The notes under the pieces were generated by a model. The model was given only the letters and a program-made list of their open reading frames with translations, had not been told where the DNA came from and did not search any database. This document shows positions 11,177 through 24,400 of a stretch of DNA of 64,000 bases, piece by piece; position 1 is the first letter of the stretch; every line of letters starts with the position of its first letter. The DNA is taken from the NCBI GenBank assembly GCA_951230915.1, contig OX579633.1:62001-126000 (forward strand). Reading direction: 5' to 3'. The DNA comes from Antitrichia curtipendula. Its lineage: Eukaryota; Streptophyta; Bryopsida; Hypnales; Leucodontaceae. The translations under genes were made by a program, and so were the position numbers.

Positions 11177-12011
11177 ACTATGTTTGCAGAATCACAACGG
11201 AGAGGAAAGATTGATCACGACATTACCATGAAATGCAACAAAATGACGTACTATGTCATTCAAACCCCTGTGGAATATCCAACAGGGAGGCTAATACTAC
11301 ACGATTAATCATAAAAGAGTATACAATTAGCTTCACAACAATTAGCACTACTAATTTTGACTTAAGAGCAAAGTACAACTTAAAACGAAGATGAGGTTCC
11401 ATCCTTGCTTGTAACGAATGCTTGTGGAATAATCATTAATTAGGTCTAGTATTTCTGCCTTGCATTTACCGTGTCATCATCTGGATGAACACTCTGTACA
11501 TTGAGCATGTGGGACATGAAAGCAGTGACCTATACAATCCTTGAAAGCAGAGTGATTTGCAATAGGCAGATTTGCTCTATATACACCTGCTTGGTCTCGA
11601 AAATGGAACGGTCGAAATTGTGAGGGCTATATTCACGTAGAACCTGAACCTCCGGCTCAAGAGCACTTAAATCACACCTGCTCTATAGTCACCTTAACCT
11701 GGTGAGTGCAATTTTCGGCTGTCACTTTCTTTAAATCTAATACAATGTAATAATAATCACATTAAATGTGCTTAAAATTGTTATTTTGTACAGCAGAGAA
11801 TTGCAACCTGATTTTGATATGGAATGTTTGATCTATCTATGTCGCAGGACAAGCACGGGAGACGAAAGAAAGGATGGGTTGTAACAAGTACTTTGAATCA
11901 GGCAACTTGAATCCCTACCCACAACCACCCCCAGCAAACCCTAAACCCACAAAATTCAAGACCGATAATCCACGGGCAACATCTCCAACCAACACGAAAC
12001 CAAATACTCAC
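11177..12011. other. No gene recognised
   Basis: About 835 bases of mixed composition without a convincing coding frame on either strand. A telobox-like AACCCTAAACCC lies near 11938-11949. It may contain further decayed sequence of the subtilase or of the candidate exon that follows. Confidence 0.3.
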
Positions 12012-12169
12012 CAGCAGGAGACGTCGTAGTCGCCGCAATAGCAGCAACTTGTCGCGTAAAGGCTACCCTTGAATTTGCGATGCAGATGGAGAGCGCCGAC
12101 CTGGGAGCAGAAACGGCCGTGCTCGATATGGGTGTAAGCGATGTACTCCACGCGAAGGCACTCTTTCTC
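12012..12169 (-). CDS. Candidate internal exon of an unidentified minus-strand gene
   Basis: Between an acceptor-like AAGGAGTAG and a donor-like GGTGAGTATT, 158 bases read as 52 codons without a stop: EKECLRVEYIAYTHIEHG, then a Cys-rich end with SCCYCGDYDVSCW. Local GC and the amino-acid mix look coding, unlike the flanks, but no partner exon was found on either side and the family is not recognised. It may be a lone relic of a broken gene. Confidence 0.3.
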
Positions 12170-13240
12170 CTACTCCTTGATCCATGTTCTCGGACGAGCA
12201 GAACTAAACTGCGTAAGTCGACTTCAGAGCAAAGTACAACTTAAAAGCAAAGTACAAAACCTAAAAGAAATTAACCAGTGCACAAGTGTCATGAGAGTGC
12301 CGTTAACCCTTGAACGCCGGGCGGGTCACCGTGGAAATATGCGGGCTGCCAATAGTGCGACTTCGTTGCAGACCGCAGCAGTGTGCACTATTCCCGCGCT
12401 GACTACAGTGCTGACTACAGTGTTAGGGGAATGGTGTTCTCGGACAGCCCGACCATCAAGAGTGCGTGAACAGTGCATACGGTCGCGTCGTAGCACTCCA
12501 ATGAGCTTCTCACACGTTTCTGTACAATGCATTCCCAGGCTGTCAAGAAGAACTCTCTCGACGCTGAAAGTACCTGCCAGCTACAGTTGCGAAGACATCT
12601 CTCGCCTTTTGGTCGAACTCAGAGCTCAAAGTCCTTATCTTCTCCTTCGCTTGTAACGACATAGCTTCTCAATGTGCCAAACACTACACCAGGTTTCTCA
12701 ACTGCTTCTTCTAAATCTTAACAAGATTGCTCAAACATGGTAGTCTGAGATTTTAAGTCTGATGAGTTTCTTGCTGTACATCAGAATTCAATGCTCTATG
12801 GTAATCTCACAATGTGATCGTCATGTGTACCATTCTATGCTCATCCCTGCAGCAGGATAAAATACGGCAACTGAACATAACGTAAGACTGATTCGCAAAC
12901 ACGTATAGGAAGCGACCATTTACATGTAGTTAGAGGTCCTCAGAATGTCGTTCAACTGCAACAAACACAAACAATGATAAGAACTGCGAAGTCATCTTCA
13001 TTACCCTTGCTTCTCGGAGGGCGCTCGTGTTTGAAGACGACTTCAAACAGTGCCAACTTCCACGTTCACGTCCTCTGGACATGAAATTGCCCGCTACAGC
13101 GTTCAGTCTAGCGGAGCACTAAATGAAAAATTGCAGCTGGCAACTGCGAAAGTGAACAGTGCATACTACCCTCTAAGAAATTTTGAACTGGGCAGCATAT
13201 GGCCTAACACCGTGGATGACAATTTCACAGTAATCTTCTG
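12170..13240. other. No gene recognised
   Basis: A plus-strand open frame (12141-12656) is rich in Ser, Arg and Thr with no domain pattern and overlaps the candidate exon on the other strand, so it is not called. A 13-base direct repeat, CTGACTACAGTGC/T, occurs near 12399-12425. Nothing else is supported. Confidence 0.3.
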
Positions 13241-13249
13241 ACATTCTAG

Positions 13250-14175
13250 TCTGCCTAAAAATAATGATGCATTAAATGAGGCAGTTTTGTGCCTTGCGTG
13301 AAGTGGAAGAAGTTGACAGTCACTTCCCAAAAAAAATTGGATGAAGAATCTAACAGTAGGATCTTGTACTTTACCTATCTAAAATCATGTGATAAAAATT
13401 TCATGCAATTTGACAACACAAATTGAAAGATATTAGCATTCCAAGTTGGAAAAAAATAAAATTTGAACATTGGCTTGCAATTTCAAATGACTTTGACCGG
13501 CATTTGTGCAAATTTTTGGCACTTTGGACTTAGAATTTAAATTTTATTGTGTTGACAAATTGAGTTGAAAGTCTAAGAAAGAAATTGCAAAATAAAATTG
13601 CTTGTTTTTAATTCTTTAAAAAATTGTTAAGTAGAAGTAGGTCCAAGATTGACCGAAAAATTAAATCATTAATAGCTCTACGATGGGAATGAAATACAAT
13701 AATTACGAAAATGAGTTTGTTCTAGCAAAAAATATTAACTTTCTCAAACATTTCTTTTTGAAAAATTATGAAAATTGCTTTTAAAAATTAATCCTGTAAA
13801 TTATTTTTCTAGAAGGATGCCTAAATAGCCCGAAAAGGAAAATTGTTCATAACTTTTACATTACTAATCCAAATGAAATGAATTAAAGCTTCATGTGTAG
13901 AAAGAAATATGACCTTTAAAAAGAGAAAATTCAGAACTTAAATTTCAAGATTTTGTGGATTTATTTTTCTGCCCGCTAATGTGAAAAATATGTTTAGAAT
14001 GGCATAACTTGAGCTCTTAGGCACCAATTGAAAATAAAAGTATATTTCCATTAAGCTCAAAAGTTTTTCTATCTTACAAAATAATTTCAGATTATTTCAT
14101 TAAGAAGCGCGATCATAGGAACCTGCCCAAAATCCATTTTGTTCACCAAGGGGATAATGGTCGTTAAGAAGTTAA
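13250..14175. mobile_element. Degenerate TTAA-type element
   Basis: Its interior matches the elements at 16.6 and 18.5 kb. The segment near 13620 with GTTAAGTAGAAGTAGG is inverted relative to the 17.1 kb copy and direct relative to the 18.8 kb copy. The right end (AAGGGGATAATGGTCGTTAAGAAGTTAACC) is a diverged form of the GTGGTCCTTTACGGGTTAA terminus at 19395. The left end is not resolved. There is no coding capacity. Confidence 0.45.
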
Positions 14176-16045
14176 CCAACGCTGTCATTCAGTATCACTC
14201 TACCGATTTTCAATTTTTTTGGAAAGTATTAATTGTTTGGATAATGAGAAAGTAATAAGCCCTAAAAGACAAAGCCACAATTTTAGGCAACATAAGAATT
14301 GTGGATAGGTATATGTGACCACGGTTTTTCATTTCTGGAGCCTAAACTTTAATAGAAGGTGTGGACAATGATGTGCACTACATTTTGAGAAACTTGAAAA
14401 TATGAATCATAAATTACAGCCTAATATGTAGATGGTTTCTCCATTTGGACAGTGTAGGCATCTCAAATAGAATCACTGTTCTCAAATATGAAAAATTGAA
14501 ACTGATTTTACCAGAGTTCTATATATGTGGAAAGCAAATATAAGTTATTTTTACATGTAAACCCAACATAAGTTATTTTGTTAATCACAATCATAACAAA
14601 AAACTTCAAATACAACACGCCGTTGCCAGAAAAACCAATCCTATTTCAAATCACAATGAGGTTGAATCTTATTGTCATTCACTAGAACTTCTGAAGCCTA
14701 AATGTCATGAACTATAATTTTTTATTGGAGATGTCTAACTTGATAGTAATTTAATCCATTTTTTTTAGAAATTAGAAAAAAAATTGTGTTTAGAATTTTT
14801 TTTGTTAATTTGCCAGACTATAAAATTTAAAAGTTTGTACTACAATAGCAGTCCCAAAGCTTAATCTTTTGGAGCTGAAGTTTTCAAGGTCTATTTGCAT
14901 AGTAGGAAAGCATATTCCTATCAAAAGGAATCTAAAAAGATAAATTTATTTAACACATTATATGTCATAGATATAGTATGTCAAATATGTGACAATTTGT
15001 GAAGCATCCTAAAAACATCAATCTTTTTTTCCACCATAATATATTAGAAGATATTTAATTTGGAATACAAAATTGAAATTAGTCTCAGGAGATGAAGCTA
15101 TAAAAATTGGTGTGGAAAAGAGGTATGAGGTACTTTGCTCATTATAAGTTTATTCAACTTGAAATTTTGGTTTTGTAGCAACATAATGGCAATTTTGAAA
15201 CAGTTTTGTAATATTACAATAACAGTCTCAAAATTTGAATAACAACAATACGATTTCTAGTTGGATTCAATTAAAAATATCAATAAAGAAAGTGCATTGT
15301 TTGCAATTGAAGCCAATTTCTATACTAAAACAATCCTAAAAGAATAGAACAATGTGTAATAAAAAAACAACTGCAACAGTAGTGCAACAATCTTGAATCA
15401 ATTAGAAATTGTTGCAATGCTGAAATAGTCTTATTTTTGCATTGTTTAAGTAGCAAATCATAATTGAAAAAAATTAAAAAATAATACAAAATCAAAATTG
15501 AAACAGTACTGAAAATACTAATCCTGCTTTCAGTATTGTAACAAGTCTTTTTATATAGTTTGCTATTTTTTGTACAACTTCAATACTGTTGCAAGAACAT
15601 CACAAAAGCAGTATTGCAACAGAAGGCTTTGTTACAGTATTGCAATATGTTTGAAACAGTCTTGTTGCAATCTTGCAAACAAAAGGAACTGCCACCGCAT
15701 TGATACAATACTGTTGCGGTTCTTTTCATTTTCCTGATGAAAGAACATAGCGGCCAACTGAATGCGGCTAGCGCAATTGATCGAGAGACCGCTTGATGGA
15801 CCTACGCACAAAGTAACCTTAGAGGGGTGGATTGGCAGATGTTCTTATGACTATATATTTCTTGGAAGGAAAGCAAAAGTAGCAGATTGGGAAATTTCCC
15901 GTTGATCTTGAACGTAAAGGATCGGGAGATCGCACGATGATTTTCCAAGTTGGCGATCGAGAGAGTCCCTGATACACCTAAATAAGATGGAACCTTTGAG
16001 GGGAGGACCGAGAGATGCCATAATAACCCTTTTTTGGGTGGAACA
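14176..16045. other. AT-rich sequence, no gene
   Basis: Very AT-rich. A run rich in GCAACA/TTGCAATA motifs lies at about 15,180-15,720. A short piece with CGAGAGACCGCTTGATGGACC (near 15,780) resembles the GGGAGATC-type repeats found at 19.9, 33.4 and 37.4 kb. No coding frame is supported. Confidence 0.4.
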
Positions 16046-17901
16046 TTAACTCCTAAGGAACCAAGCTTTGTTTTTACCAAAACCACTTCAAAACTGCCAT
16101 TTCTAGTACAAGTACCAAATTTTGAAAAAAAAAAAAAAAACATATTTTGGACGCGCATTACTGGTGGATCTTGTAACGAGCTTGTTGAAAAAGATGTGGA
16201 AAAAATTTCAGAACTTTCCGTCTTATAGATTGCAAGATATTAGTGTTTGAAAAGGCATAGATCATTTTTTTAATCCTTGCAAAAATCCAGGTGGCTTTAC
16301 TTTAAAAGGCCACATCTATATGATAAAATATCTAAAATAGTTGCAACACCTTGGATTCATTCTTCAAGTCAAGTCGTCTACATGTATGAAAATTTTCAAA
16401 TCAATTGGAATTGTACGATGTACAGGAAAAAATTGTAAGTAGAAAGAAGTAGATAATGGTTCAAAGTACTAAGTTGCTAATAAGTTAGTTTTGAAATAGA
16501 AAAATGGTCATACCAATGGGTATAAAGTTTCGGTAAACAATATACGCCCGATGCTTTTGTTTTTGTTCAAAAATATAGAAAATTGAGTGAACCCCTAAAG
16601 TCCCATTGGCCCTGCGGGGGCCAACTTGCAACTTCGGGTAGGCTCCTAATTGGTCAAATTTTGTTGTGATTTTTTGAAACTCTTAGGGGAGCTGTACTAA
16701 CATGTAAGGTTCTTGGGAATATAAATTTTGTGTCAATCGGTGCCCAAGAGCAAAAGTTATAGCACAATAAGCCAAAATTGGAGGTGGGTGGGCAGCACAA
16801 AAAATTTTGCAAAAAGTCAAAAAAAAAAAATTTGGACATTTTCCATTGAAAGAATATATTTTTGTCTACGTCTGAAGCTTTGATTCATTCCATTTGGATC
16901 TGTTATGAGAAAGTTATGGACAAATTTAGTTTTGGGGCACTTAGAGCATCTTCCTGAAAAAAATAACTTTAGGATTCATTTCCGAATGCAATTTTTGCAA
17001 TTTTTCACAAATTTTTTTTTGTAATGTTGCATTTGCTTGCTAAAACAATCTCACCATTGGGATTATTGTATTTCAATCCCATTTAAGAGATTTTAACGAT
17101 TTAGTTTTTCTCTCAATCTTGGACCTACTTCTACTTAACAATTTTTTTTAAAATGAAAATCAAGTTGTTAATTCTGAAATTTTTTTCCTAGACTTTCAAC
17201 TCACATTTTCAACATAAAAAAAATTAATTCAAACACCGTAGAGCAAAAATTTTCCACAAACGGCCGTCAAAGTCATTTGAAATTGCAGGCCACAGTTTAA
17301 AAAAACTTCTTTTTCCAACTTCAAATGCTAATATCTTCCAATCCGTTTGGTCAAACTTCATGAAATTTTTACCGCATGATCTTGGACAAGTGAAGTACAA
17401 GATCCTATGGTTAGATTCTAAAAAAAATGATTTCTTTTGTGTTCTTGGCTGAATGCAGTAAAAAATTGCAATTTTGAGTGGTTTTTGACAGAAAACTGGC
17501 CCTGGGACTTTAGGGGTTAAATGATGAACTTAAGAGTTTATTTAAGATTAATTATTCTATATTTGTCTGAAAATTAAAAAAATCATAACTTTTGACTCAC
17601 TGATCAAAATGGAATGATTCAAAGCTTCCTGCCTTCATATAAATCTAAAGAATCAGTTTCAAGCTTTAATTTTCAAGAGTAGTGATTTTTGAGAAAGTTT
17701 TTTGAGACACCCTAAACCACTAAGTAATCAAAATCACATATCATGCAATAACTTTTTAGGTATGTACTCAAAAGTTTAGAAAACTATTGGACCTTAAAGC
17801 TACTTCTTATGCCCGCATTGTGTAAAAATTTCAAAGAACATAAATAAAAACTCCATTTGTAGTGAGCCGCCCAAAACGAAGCTTGGTCCTTTATGGGTTA
17901 A
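16046..17901. mobile_element. TTAA-flanked element interrupted by a nested copy
   Basis: The left end reads TTAACTCCTAAGGAACCAAG and the right end CTTGGTCCTTTATGGGTTAA. These are inverted repeats of each other with a few mismatches, extending inward to AAGCTTTG/CGAAGCTT. Subtracting the nested element leaves about 927 bases, the size of the other members. TTAA at both ends suits a piggyBac-type target duplication, known to be TTAA with termini starting CCC. No transposase is encoded, so this is a MITE-like non-autonomous copy. Confidence 0.65.
16588..17520. mobile_element. Nested TTAA-type element (933 bases)
   Basis: It starts AACCCCTAAAGTCCCA and ends TGGGACTTTAGGGGTT, a perfect 16-base terminal inverted repeat. 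It is followed by TTAA on the right and by a one-mismatch TGAA on the left. It sits inside the element at 16046-17901. Its interior is the inverse of the 13.3-14.1 kb sequence. No open frame of note. Confidence 0.75.
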
Positions 17902-18460
17902 CCCCTCAAAGCCCGCCGACTTCTTGAACGTGGGATTTTTCAATGAATTCAACTACTTTGATATGTTTTTGCACATAGATGTGCTTGAATTTCTTAATCT
18001 TAAACGTACAAAAGTAAAGACTGATTTGTCGAGTATACGTAAAATTAATGGTGAAAATTTTTGACCATTGGCTTTTAAGATTATAACGATTTTGTATGAT
18101 CAATTATTTTAGGCAAAAATTGTAGTTCCAGAGGAAAAAAATTATTTGAACATGAATAGTGCTTTTTTTACTTTCCAAAAAATTTATGTTGGAATCCGAG
18201 GCAATTATAGTATTTTTGATGTTTATAAAAATGATAATAAAAAACTCTCTCAATTTTATATACATTTTGTAAAGAAGAGGAGTAGCAAGCCAATAATCAT
18301 TGAAGTGGATTCTAAAAAGAATTTAAACTTTTGTATATGTGTAAATTTTTGAAATTTTACAAATGATGTTAATATAATTCTTTTTGGAACATCTTACAAA
18401 ATTTTGGATTTGTTCTAATTATACGGCATTAGTAATCACATAAAATTTAGTCATGTATTT
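17898..18460. mobile_element. Truncated TTAA-type element
   Basis: It shares the TTAA at 17898-17901 with the preceding element and starts TTAACCCCTCAAAGCCCG. No matching right terminus is seen before the next element begins at 18461, so it is probably truncated. AT-rich interior, no coding. Confidence 0.45.
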
Positions 18461-19395
18461 TTAACCCCTAAAGGACCAAGGTGATTTTCCTATCAAAACA
18501 CTCTCAAGACCGTCAACTCTATTGCAAAGAGAAAAGAACTTCAAAAATTGTTTTCTTTTGCATATCCAACCATAAGATCTTATATTTAACTAGTATATGA
18601 ATACGTGGAAGACATTTCAGAAACTTTGACCATGTAGACTGTAAGATATATGCATTTAAAGTGTAGAAAACAAGTTTTTTGGCACCTTGTTTGACTAGAT
18701 CTTTTGGCATTGAATCGTTTTAGTTCAAATTTCTTACACTAAAGATTTTGATTTTCTACTTATCTATATTAAGTAGTTGAGTTGAGAATCTACCAAGAAA
18801 ACTTAGGAAAAAAAGCACTTAATTTTCATTCATTAAAAAATTGTTAAGTAGAAGTGGGTTTAAGATGGAAGAAAAAACTAAATTGTTAATAACTTTTAGA
18901 TGGAATTAAATTACAATAATCCCAATGGTGAAATTGTTCTAGCAAGAAAATCTAACCTTGTCTAACAATTTTCTCTGAAAAATTCTAAAAATTGCATTCA
19001 AAAATGAATTCTACAAGTTATTTTTTCAAGAAGATGCTTAGATTGCCCCCAAAACTAAGATTGTCCATCACTTTCTCATTATTAGTCCAAATTGAATGAA
19101 ACAAAGCTTCACATGTAGACAAAAATATAATCTTTGAGACAAAAAATTCAAAAAAAAATTATTTTGACTTTTAGAGATTTTTTTTTGCCTAAACCGCCGA
19201 ACTCTGTTTTTACTTATTGTGTCATAACTTTTGCTCCCGGGCATCAATTAAAATAAAAATTACATATCCATGAAGCTCTCGCAAAGATATGCAACCTCCA
19301 AAAATCCCAAAAAATCTTACTTCATATTGAAACCACGGGTACTTGTCCGGACCCATTTTGTCCCCCGAGGGGACAAGTGGTCCTTTACGGGTTAA
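18461..19395. mobile_element. Intact-looking TTAA-type element (935 bases)
   Basis: Left end TTAACCCCTAAAGGACCA and right end TGGTCCTTTACGGGTTAA are inverted repeats with one mismatch. The interior matches the 13.3 kb and 16.6 kb copies (for example GTTAAGTAGAAGTGGG near 18844). No coding frame. It is the best-preserved reference copy in the window. Confidence 0.75.
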
Positions 19396-19961
19396 AATTA
19401 GAAAAAATAAAGATTTTGTATTTTTTTTTCAAGCGTAGTTTCATTGTGCAAACCAAAGACTAGAAACGTTAGAGAATTTTTTTTTTCCCATCCTCCAATC
19501 ACTATTAGAAAAATGGTGTCCATTCGAACAAGAATTTAGCAAAAAAGCGTTGATTGTTTGCATGCTAAAGGACGTGTTCATCCGGACAAGGTTCAACACA
19601 ATATTGTTAATTTGGATGTTCATTTCAACATTTTTATGTTCATAAGAACAGAATTGTGTCCATTTTACTGTTATTTTTAGCACATTGCTGTTGAATTCCA
19701 ATGTGAAAGTGTAAGAGTGTTTCTGTTCCCGGGGGAAATCGGGAGATCCCGTGATCCTCTAGGGTTTGATTCTCCATATTCCAAAGGACAAAAAATTTCC
19801 AAGTCATCTTGCAAGGGTTATCGAATGACCCCCTTGTGAACCGTGGAATAAGACATTGGAATCCTTTACAAGGAGGATCAAGAAATGTCCCGATGAACAT
19901 CAGTCAGAGCAAAGGAACCTGAACACGGAAGATTGAGAGATCAGAGACCCTTGAGCCAGAG

Positions 19962-20041
19962 GATCGGGAGATATCCTGATGAACCTGGAGGTACGCGATC
20001 GGGAGATATCCTGATGAACCTGGAGGTACGCGATCGGGAGA
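19962..20041 (+). repeat. 35-base tandem repeat with GATCGGGAG core
   Basis: The unit GATCGGGAGATATCCTGATG plus 15 more bases is repeated perfectly at 19962 and 19997, and a third start is at 20032. Diverged GATCGGGAGA...CCCGATGAA segments continue from about 19,720 to 20,160, and the same core recurs at 33.4 kb and 37.4 kb. Confidence 0.75.
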
Positions 20042-20297
20042 AAGCTTACCATGAAGGATCCCCACGAAAAGGATTGGGGGTCTCCCGATGAAACTTACTA
20101 CATAAGATCAGGACTCGGGCGATAACCCGATGCCCCCTCACTCGGCGAGACCGGGCGTCATCCAATGAATGTCAACACACTGCATAAAGAGATGTCTTCA
20201 TGGAAATTAACAGAGAAGGAGTCTTTTCCACTTGTGAAAATCCGGGAAATTCACTCATATTCTTTATATGTTATTTACGGTGGTCAAGGCTATCCTT

Positions 20298-21030
20298 TTA
20301 ACCCCTAAAGTTTTATAACTATGCTTCATTGAAAACGCTCAAAAATTGCCATTTTTAGAACAGGTACCAAATTTTAGAAAAAAAATAAATTTTAACGCAT
20401 GTAACCATAAGGATCTTGTAGTACACTAGTTTAAGAAGATATGGACGGAGTTTCAGAAATTTGCAAGATATAAACATTTGAATTGACAAATCCCCATTTT
20501 TTTCCCTACAAAAAACCAGACAACTACACTTCACAAGGTCACATTTATATGAAAATATGTTCGAAAAAATAGTAACTCTCTGGATTCAATAATCGATGCA
20601 AATCAATCAAATGCTTGTAAAATTTTAAATCATGTGGAATTGTACGACATTTAGGAAAAATATAGTAAGCGGGCAGTAGTAGACAATGATTCAAAATACT
20701 AGATTGTTAATAATTTAATTATAAAATTGAAAAATGCCAATCCCAATGGCAGCAATGCTTTAATAAACAATTTACAACTTAAGATTTTATTTATTTTTTA
20801 ACTAGCCAAAATTGAGTAAGATAAAGAACTTCAAAGTTTATTTTAGGATAAAGAATCCATAACTGCTTACGAACAAAAAATCCTCCTAACTTTTGACTCA
20901 ATGATCAAAATGGAAATATGGAATGATAAATGATCTGCACGGACAACCCGATTACAATAAAAAATAATATATTAGGCTTTAACTTTTGACTCGTATTTAC
21001 AAACCACGGTCTGCAGAAAAAGTATAATCA
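20298..21030. mobile_element. TTAA-type element, right end unclear
   Basis: It begins TTAACCCCTAAAGTTTTA and continues with the same order of interior motifs as the outer element at 16046: a GGTACCAAATTTTAG segment, a GATCTTGTAGTACAC segment, then a GCAAGATATAAACATTTG segment. No inverted terminus was found before the HAD-like gene at 21.4 kb, so the right boundary is a guess. Confidence 0.45.
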
Positions 21031-21404
21031 TGCTTGGTATAGGAGCTAGACGAGAGGAGTACAATTGAATAGACGATTGGCAGTGCAAAATCTGCATTCT
21101 ACACAATATAAGAGCCTATCAACAAAGGACCTTAATATTTACACTAAGTCGAGCGTTGGAGCCGGCAAAGTCCTATCCAAATTGCCAAGCATTCTACATA
21201 TATTCCATATTATTTATAACAACAAAAATACACTGAGGTTTAATACAAACTGAAATTGGCAAGCACAACATGGTAGCAAAATTAAGGAGAAAGTTGAGTC
21301 CATCGCAAACACAAACCTTCATCGCTATGTACATATATTAATACGGTAACAAAATTCACAAGGCAATATCCCTCCTCTTGCTCGCCTTCTATTAAAGTTC
21401 AAGA

Positions 21405-24400
21405 TTATCGGGGGATTCCATTCAAAATCTGATCCCTCAATTGTCTAGAGGGGTTACGAAAAAACTGAGCACCGGATAGAGTATTTTTTTGCGCATATTG
21501 CCGAACGGGTTTGTTGGACTCAAACAAACCGTTTAGCCAACTATAGACCCCTGCTTGCAAATGTTGGTCTTGTACAACACCATCCCAGCGCGGAGGATAA
21601 ATTGTGTTGTACCTATCATTTGTGAGATTTTCCATTGGACTGTCATCCACTAGAACAACATTATCAAGAGAATCTAATTTAAGAATGTTGAGCAGCATTG
21701 CCAAATCTTTTAGATAGAATGGCTTACTTGGTTGGCTAGGATTCCTATATTTTGATAGGATACAATGTTCTTGGGATAAAACAATCACCTTTTGTCTGTT
21801 TATTACCTTTGATTGATGTAGCAAAAATGCCACTGCTCGGTTCACGTTCCTTGTCGACATAGAACTCCAAAACACCAGATTTGCATTTCCGTACAACCAT
21901 TCCAAAAAATTCATACAGCCTTCTCGCATTTTAAAGCTCCGTTGGTTGGTGGCCGCATCGATGTACCATTGCACCAAGACTCCACTGGGTTCTAGGACAA
22001 CGTGATATTGTCGTCGAGGTGCCCTTCTTAACAAACATGTCTGCACATCATCCCCCAAACCTGCAAGAAGTAGGTAAAAAGAACAATTAGATATGAAATC
22101 ATAACCATTAACATTAACGGCGATATACAAGAAATGAAATATACAGTTGTCACCTGGTGCACCAGCGACATCTCTATTTGTGGCTTGATTTCCTGCACTC
22201 GTGTTGGCCCTTGCATTGGTTGCAACTCCTTCGCTTGTGACATAAGGGCGCATATGTTTGTCACTTAGAGCACTGTCTACAACCCCACTTTCAAATTCCT
22301 TTTCCCTACTCATACCGATGATTGCGTCAGTTGCAACTCCTCTGCCAACGTCATTGGCAACTTCTATCTGCATCCCCTGCCAACCTTGTGCCCACTCAAT
22401 TATTGGGCCGTAAATGCACATAGTCGCCTCCTTCAAGGTTTCTATTTCCTTTGTTTTCTTAATACGAGCCTCGATCTTCTTCTGAAGTTCGTCTTCGTGA
22501 GAGAGCTCCTTCTTCTTCTTCTTCCCGCCCCAGATTTCTTTTTCTTTCCCGAGTTTCTTTCTGCGAGCAATTACCAAGTGCGGATTCCGTAAGGGTTCAT
22601 GCTCATAAAAGGGTGTCCTCAACCGTCCATTACCGAATACAAAATCATTCAAATCCCTATACCAAGCCCCTGGATCATCTTTGACATTCAATGCTCCGTA
22701 TTCGCCTCCTTCACCTTCTCCCCAAGCTGCCACTATAACATCAACCGGGGCGTTGGCCTTTGAGGTGACATCCAATCCTAATAACGTTGTGTCCTGCTCC
22801 ACAAGATCAATGGGGATCACGTCCACCGTAAGCCATGTTGGGACGCTACCGGTCAAGCCAACAATCCTGCCCATTGGCGGCAATGGCATCTTTGGGGGGC
22901 TTGCCGATGGAGCAATGACCCCATTGCTCTGTTCACCCATGATTCTAATGCTATGATCCTCCTTTTGAGACCCGGGCTTTGACAATGCAGATGATGGTAG
23001 CAATACAAGTGATGGTCTATGGGGTACGCTTGATTGGCCATTTGGCTTAGGAACTTTTGATTTTTGGTTTTTTGGTTTAGCTTTGTGGTTTTTTGATTGT
23101 ACTAGTGATAAGCTTCGCAATGCAGATGACGAGTCATCCGGTGTAGGGTTTATGGGTTTAGCATTGCGTTTCTTCGAGCGCACGGATTTCTTCGGGGGTA
23201 AGGGTGACGGGCTGCTGAAACGGGGTTTAGCATCAACCGCCTGGCTCTGACCATCTTTTCTTTGACGCTTCCGTGAATAAACCACGGTCACAATGTGGCT
23301 CTCGCTCTCGCTAGTACTCCCGCCCATGAGCTCCTTCCTTTGCCCGGGCGACCACATGCATTGCAATGTGTGGGCTACTTCTTGTTCGTCTGCATTGCAT
23401 GCTCCTAAATCTAGTAGGTCCACCAATGCACGGTTCTTCTTCTTGTTACTATTCTCCTCCTCCTCCCGTGGAGCTGCCGTTGGATCTCTCTTACGTCGGT
23501 GGTTCCTTATGCTCACGCAACTAGATCCCGCCGCGGCTTCCTCTCCCTTAGCCATATTCTCTCCCGCCCTATGTCCTTCTAGTGGTGGCTCCAAATGCGG
23601 CTCTAAAACTGATTCATTGTCATCACTTAGGACAACAATCTCTGTCGCTACACCCAAGAATGATGAATTTGACAATTGCTGTGATGGTCGCGTTCCACGT
23701 GTCCCATCCCTGTCCTCCCGTGTATGTGTCTGCTCAACCTCTTGTGCTAGCTCTTCTCGCGGCTGAGTTGGGTTGGGTACTTGAGGGGGATCCCGCTTCG
23801 CCTCCAACGCCCGAGGTGCTCCAAGTACATCCTCCTGCCATCCATCCAACTGTTGCTGTACGCCGACCATTGGAGAATCTGGTGGAGGTAGGTCGAGATC
23901 TTTGAGCGGATCCACATGCATCAATGGGGGAAGAACTTGCTCTATACAGTCAATGGATCGCCCTTGCTCAGGATCCTTCGCTGGCATTGATCCTTCCAAT
24001 GGTGGTTCGAAATGCGGCTCTAAAACCAATTCACCATCATCATTTAGGACGACAACCCTTGCCGTTGCACCCGGGGATGACAAATTCGACAATTGTTGCG
24101 GCTGCTCCGCTGTGCGTACCTCGTCCTCATTCTCCCGTGAGCGCGTCCACCCAACCTCCTGCGCCGGTTCTTCTTGCACCTCAATTGGGCCGGATATCCG
24201 TGATAGATCCCGCTTCGCCTCCAACGCCCTCGGCGCTCCAAGTACATCCTCTTGCTTTCCGTCCAACTCTTGCCATACGCCAACCACTGGAGAATCTTGT
24301 GCAAGCAGGTTGAGGTCTTTCAATGGATCCACCCGTGTCGATGGGGGAATGACTTGCTCTATGTAGTCGATGGATTGCCTTTGCTCGGTATCCTCCGCCG

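Noticed and set aside
12141..12656. 171-codon plus-strand frame
   Set aside because: It has low-complexity Ser/Arg/Thr composition, no domain, and overlaps a better minus-strand exon candidate.
23293..24366. Plus-strand Ser/Pro-rich frames at 23.3-24.4 kb
   Set aside because: They mirror the charged repeat linker of the large minus-strand gene, which has phase-consistent exons.
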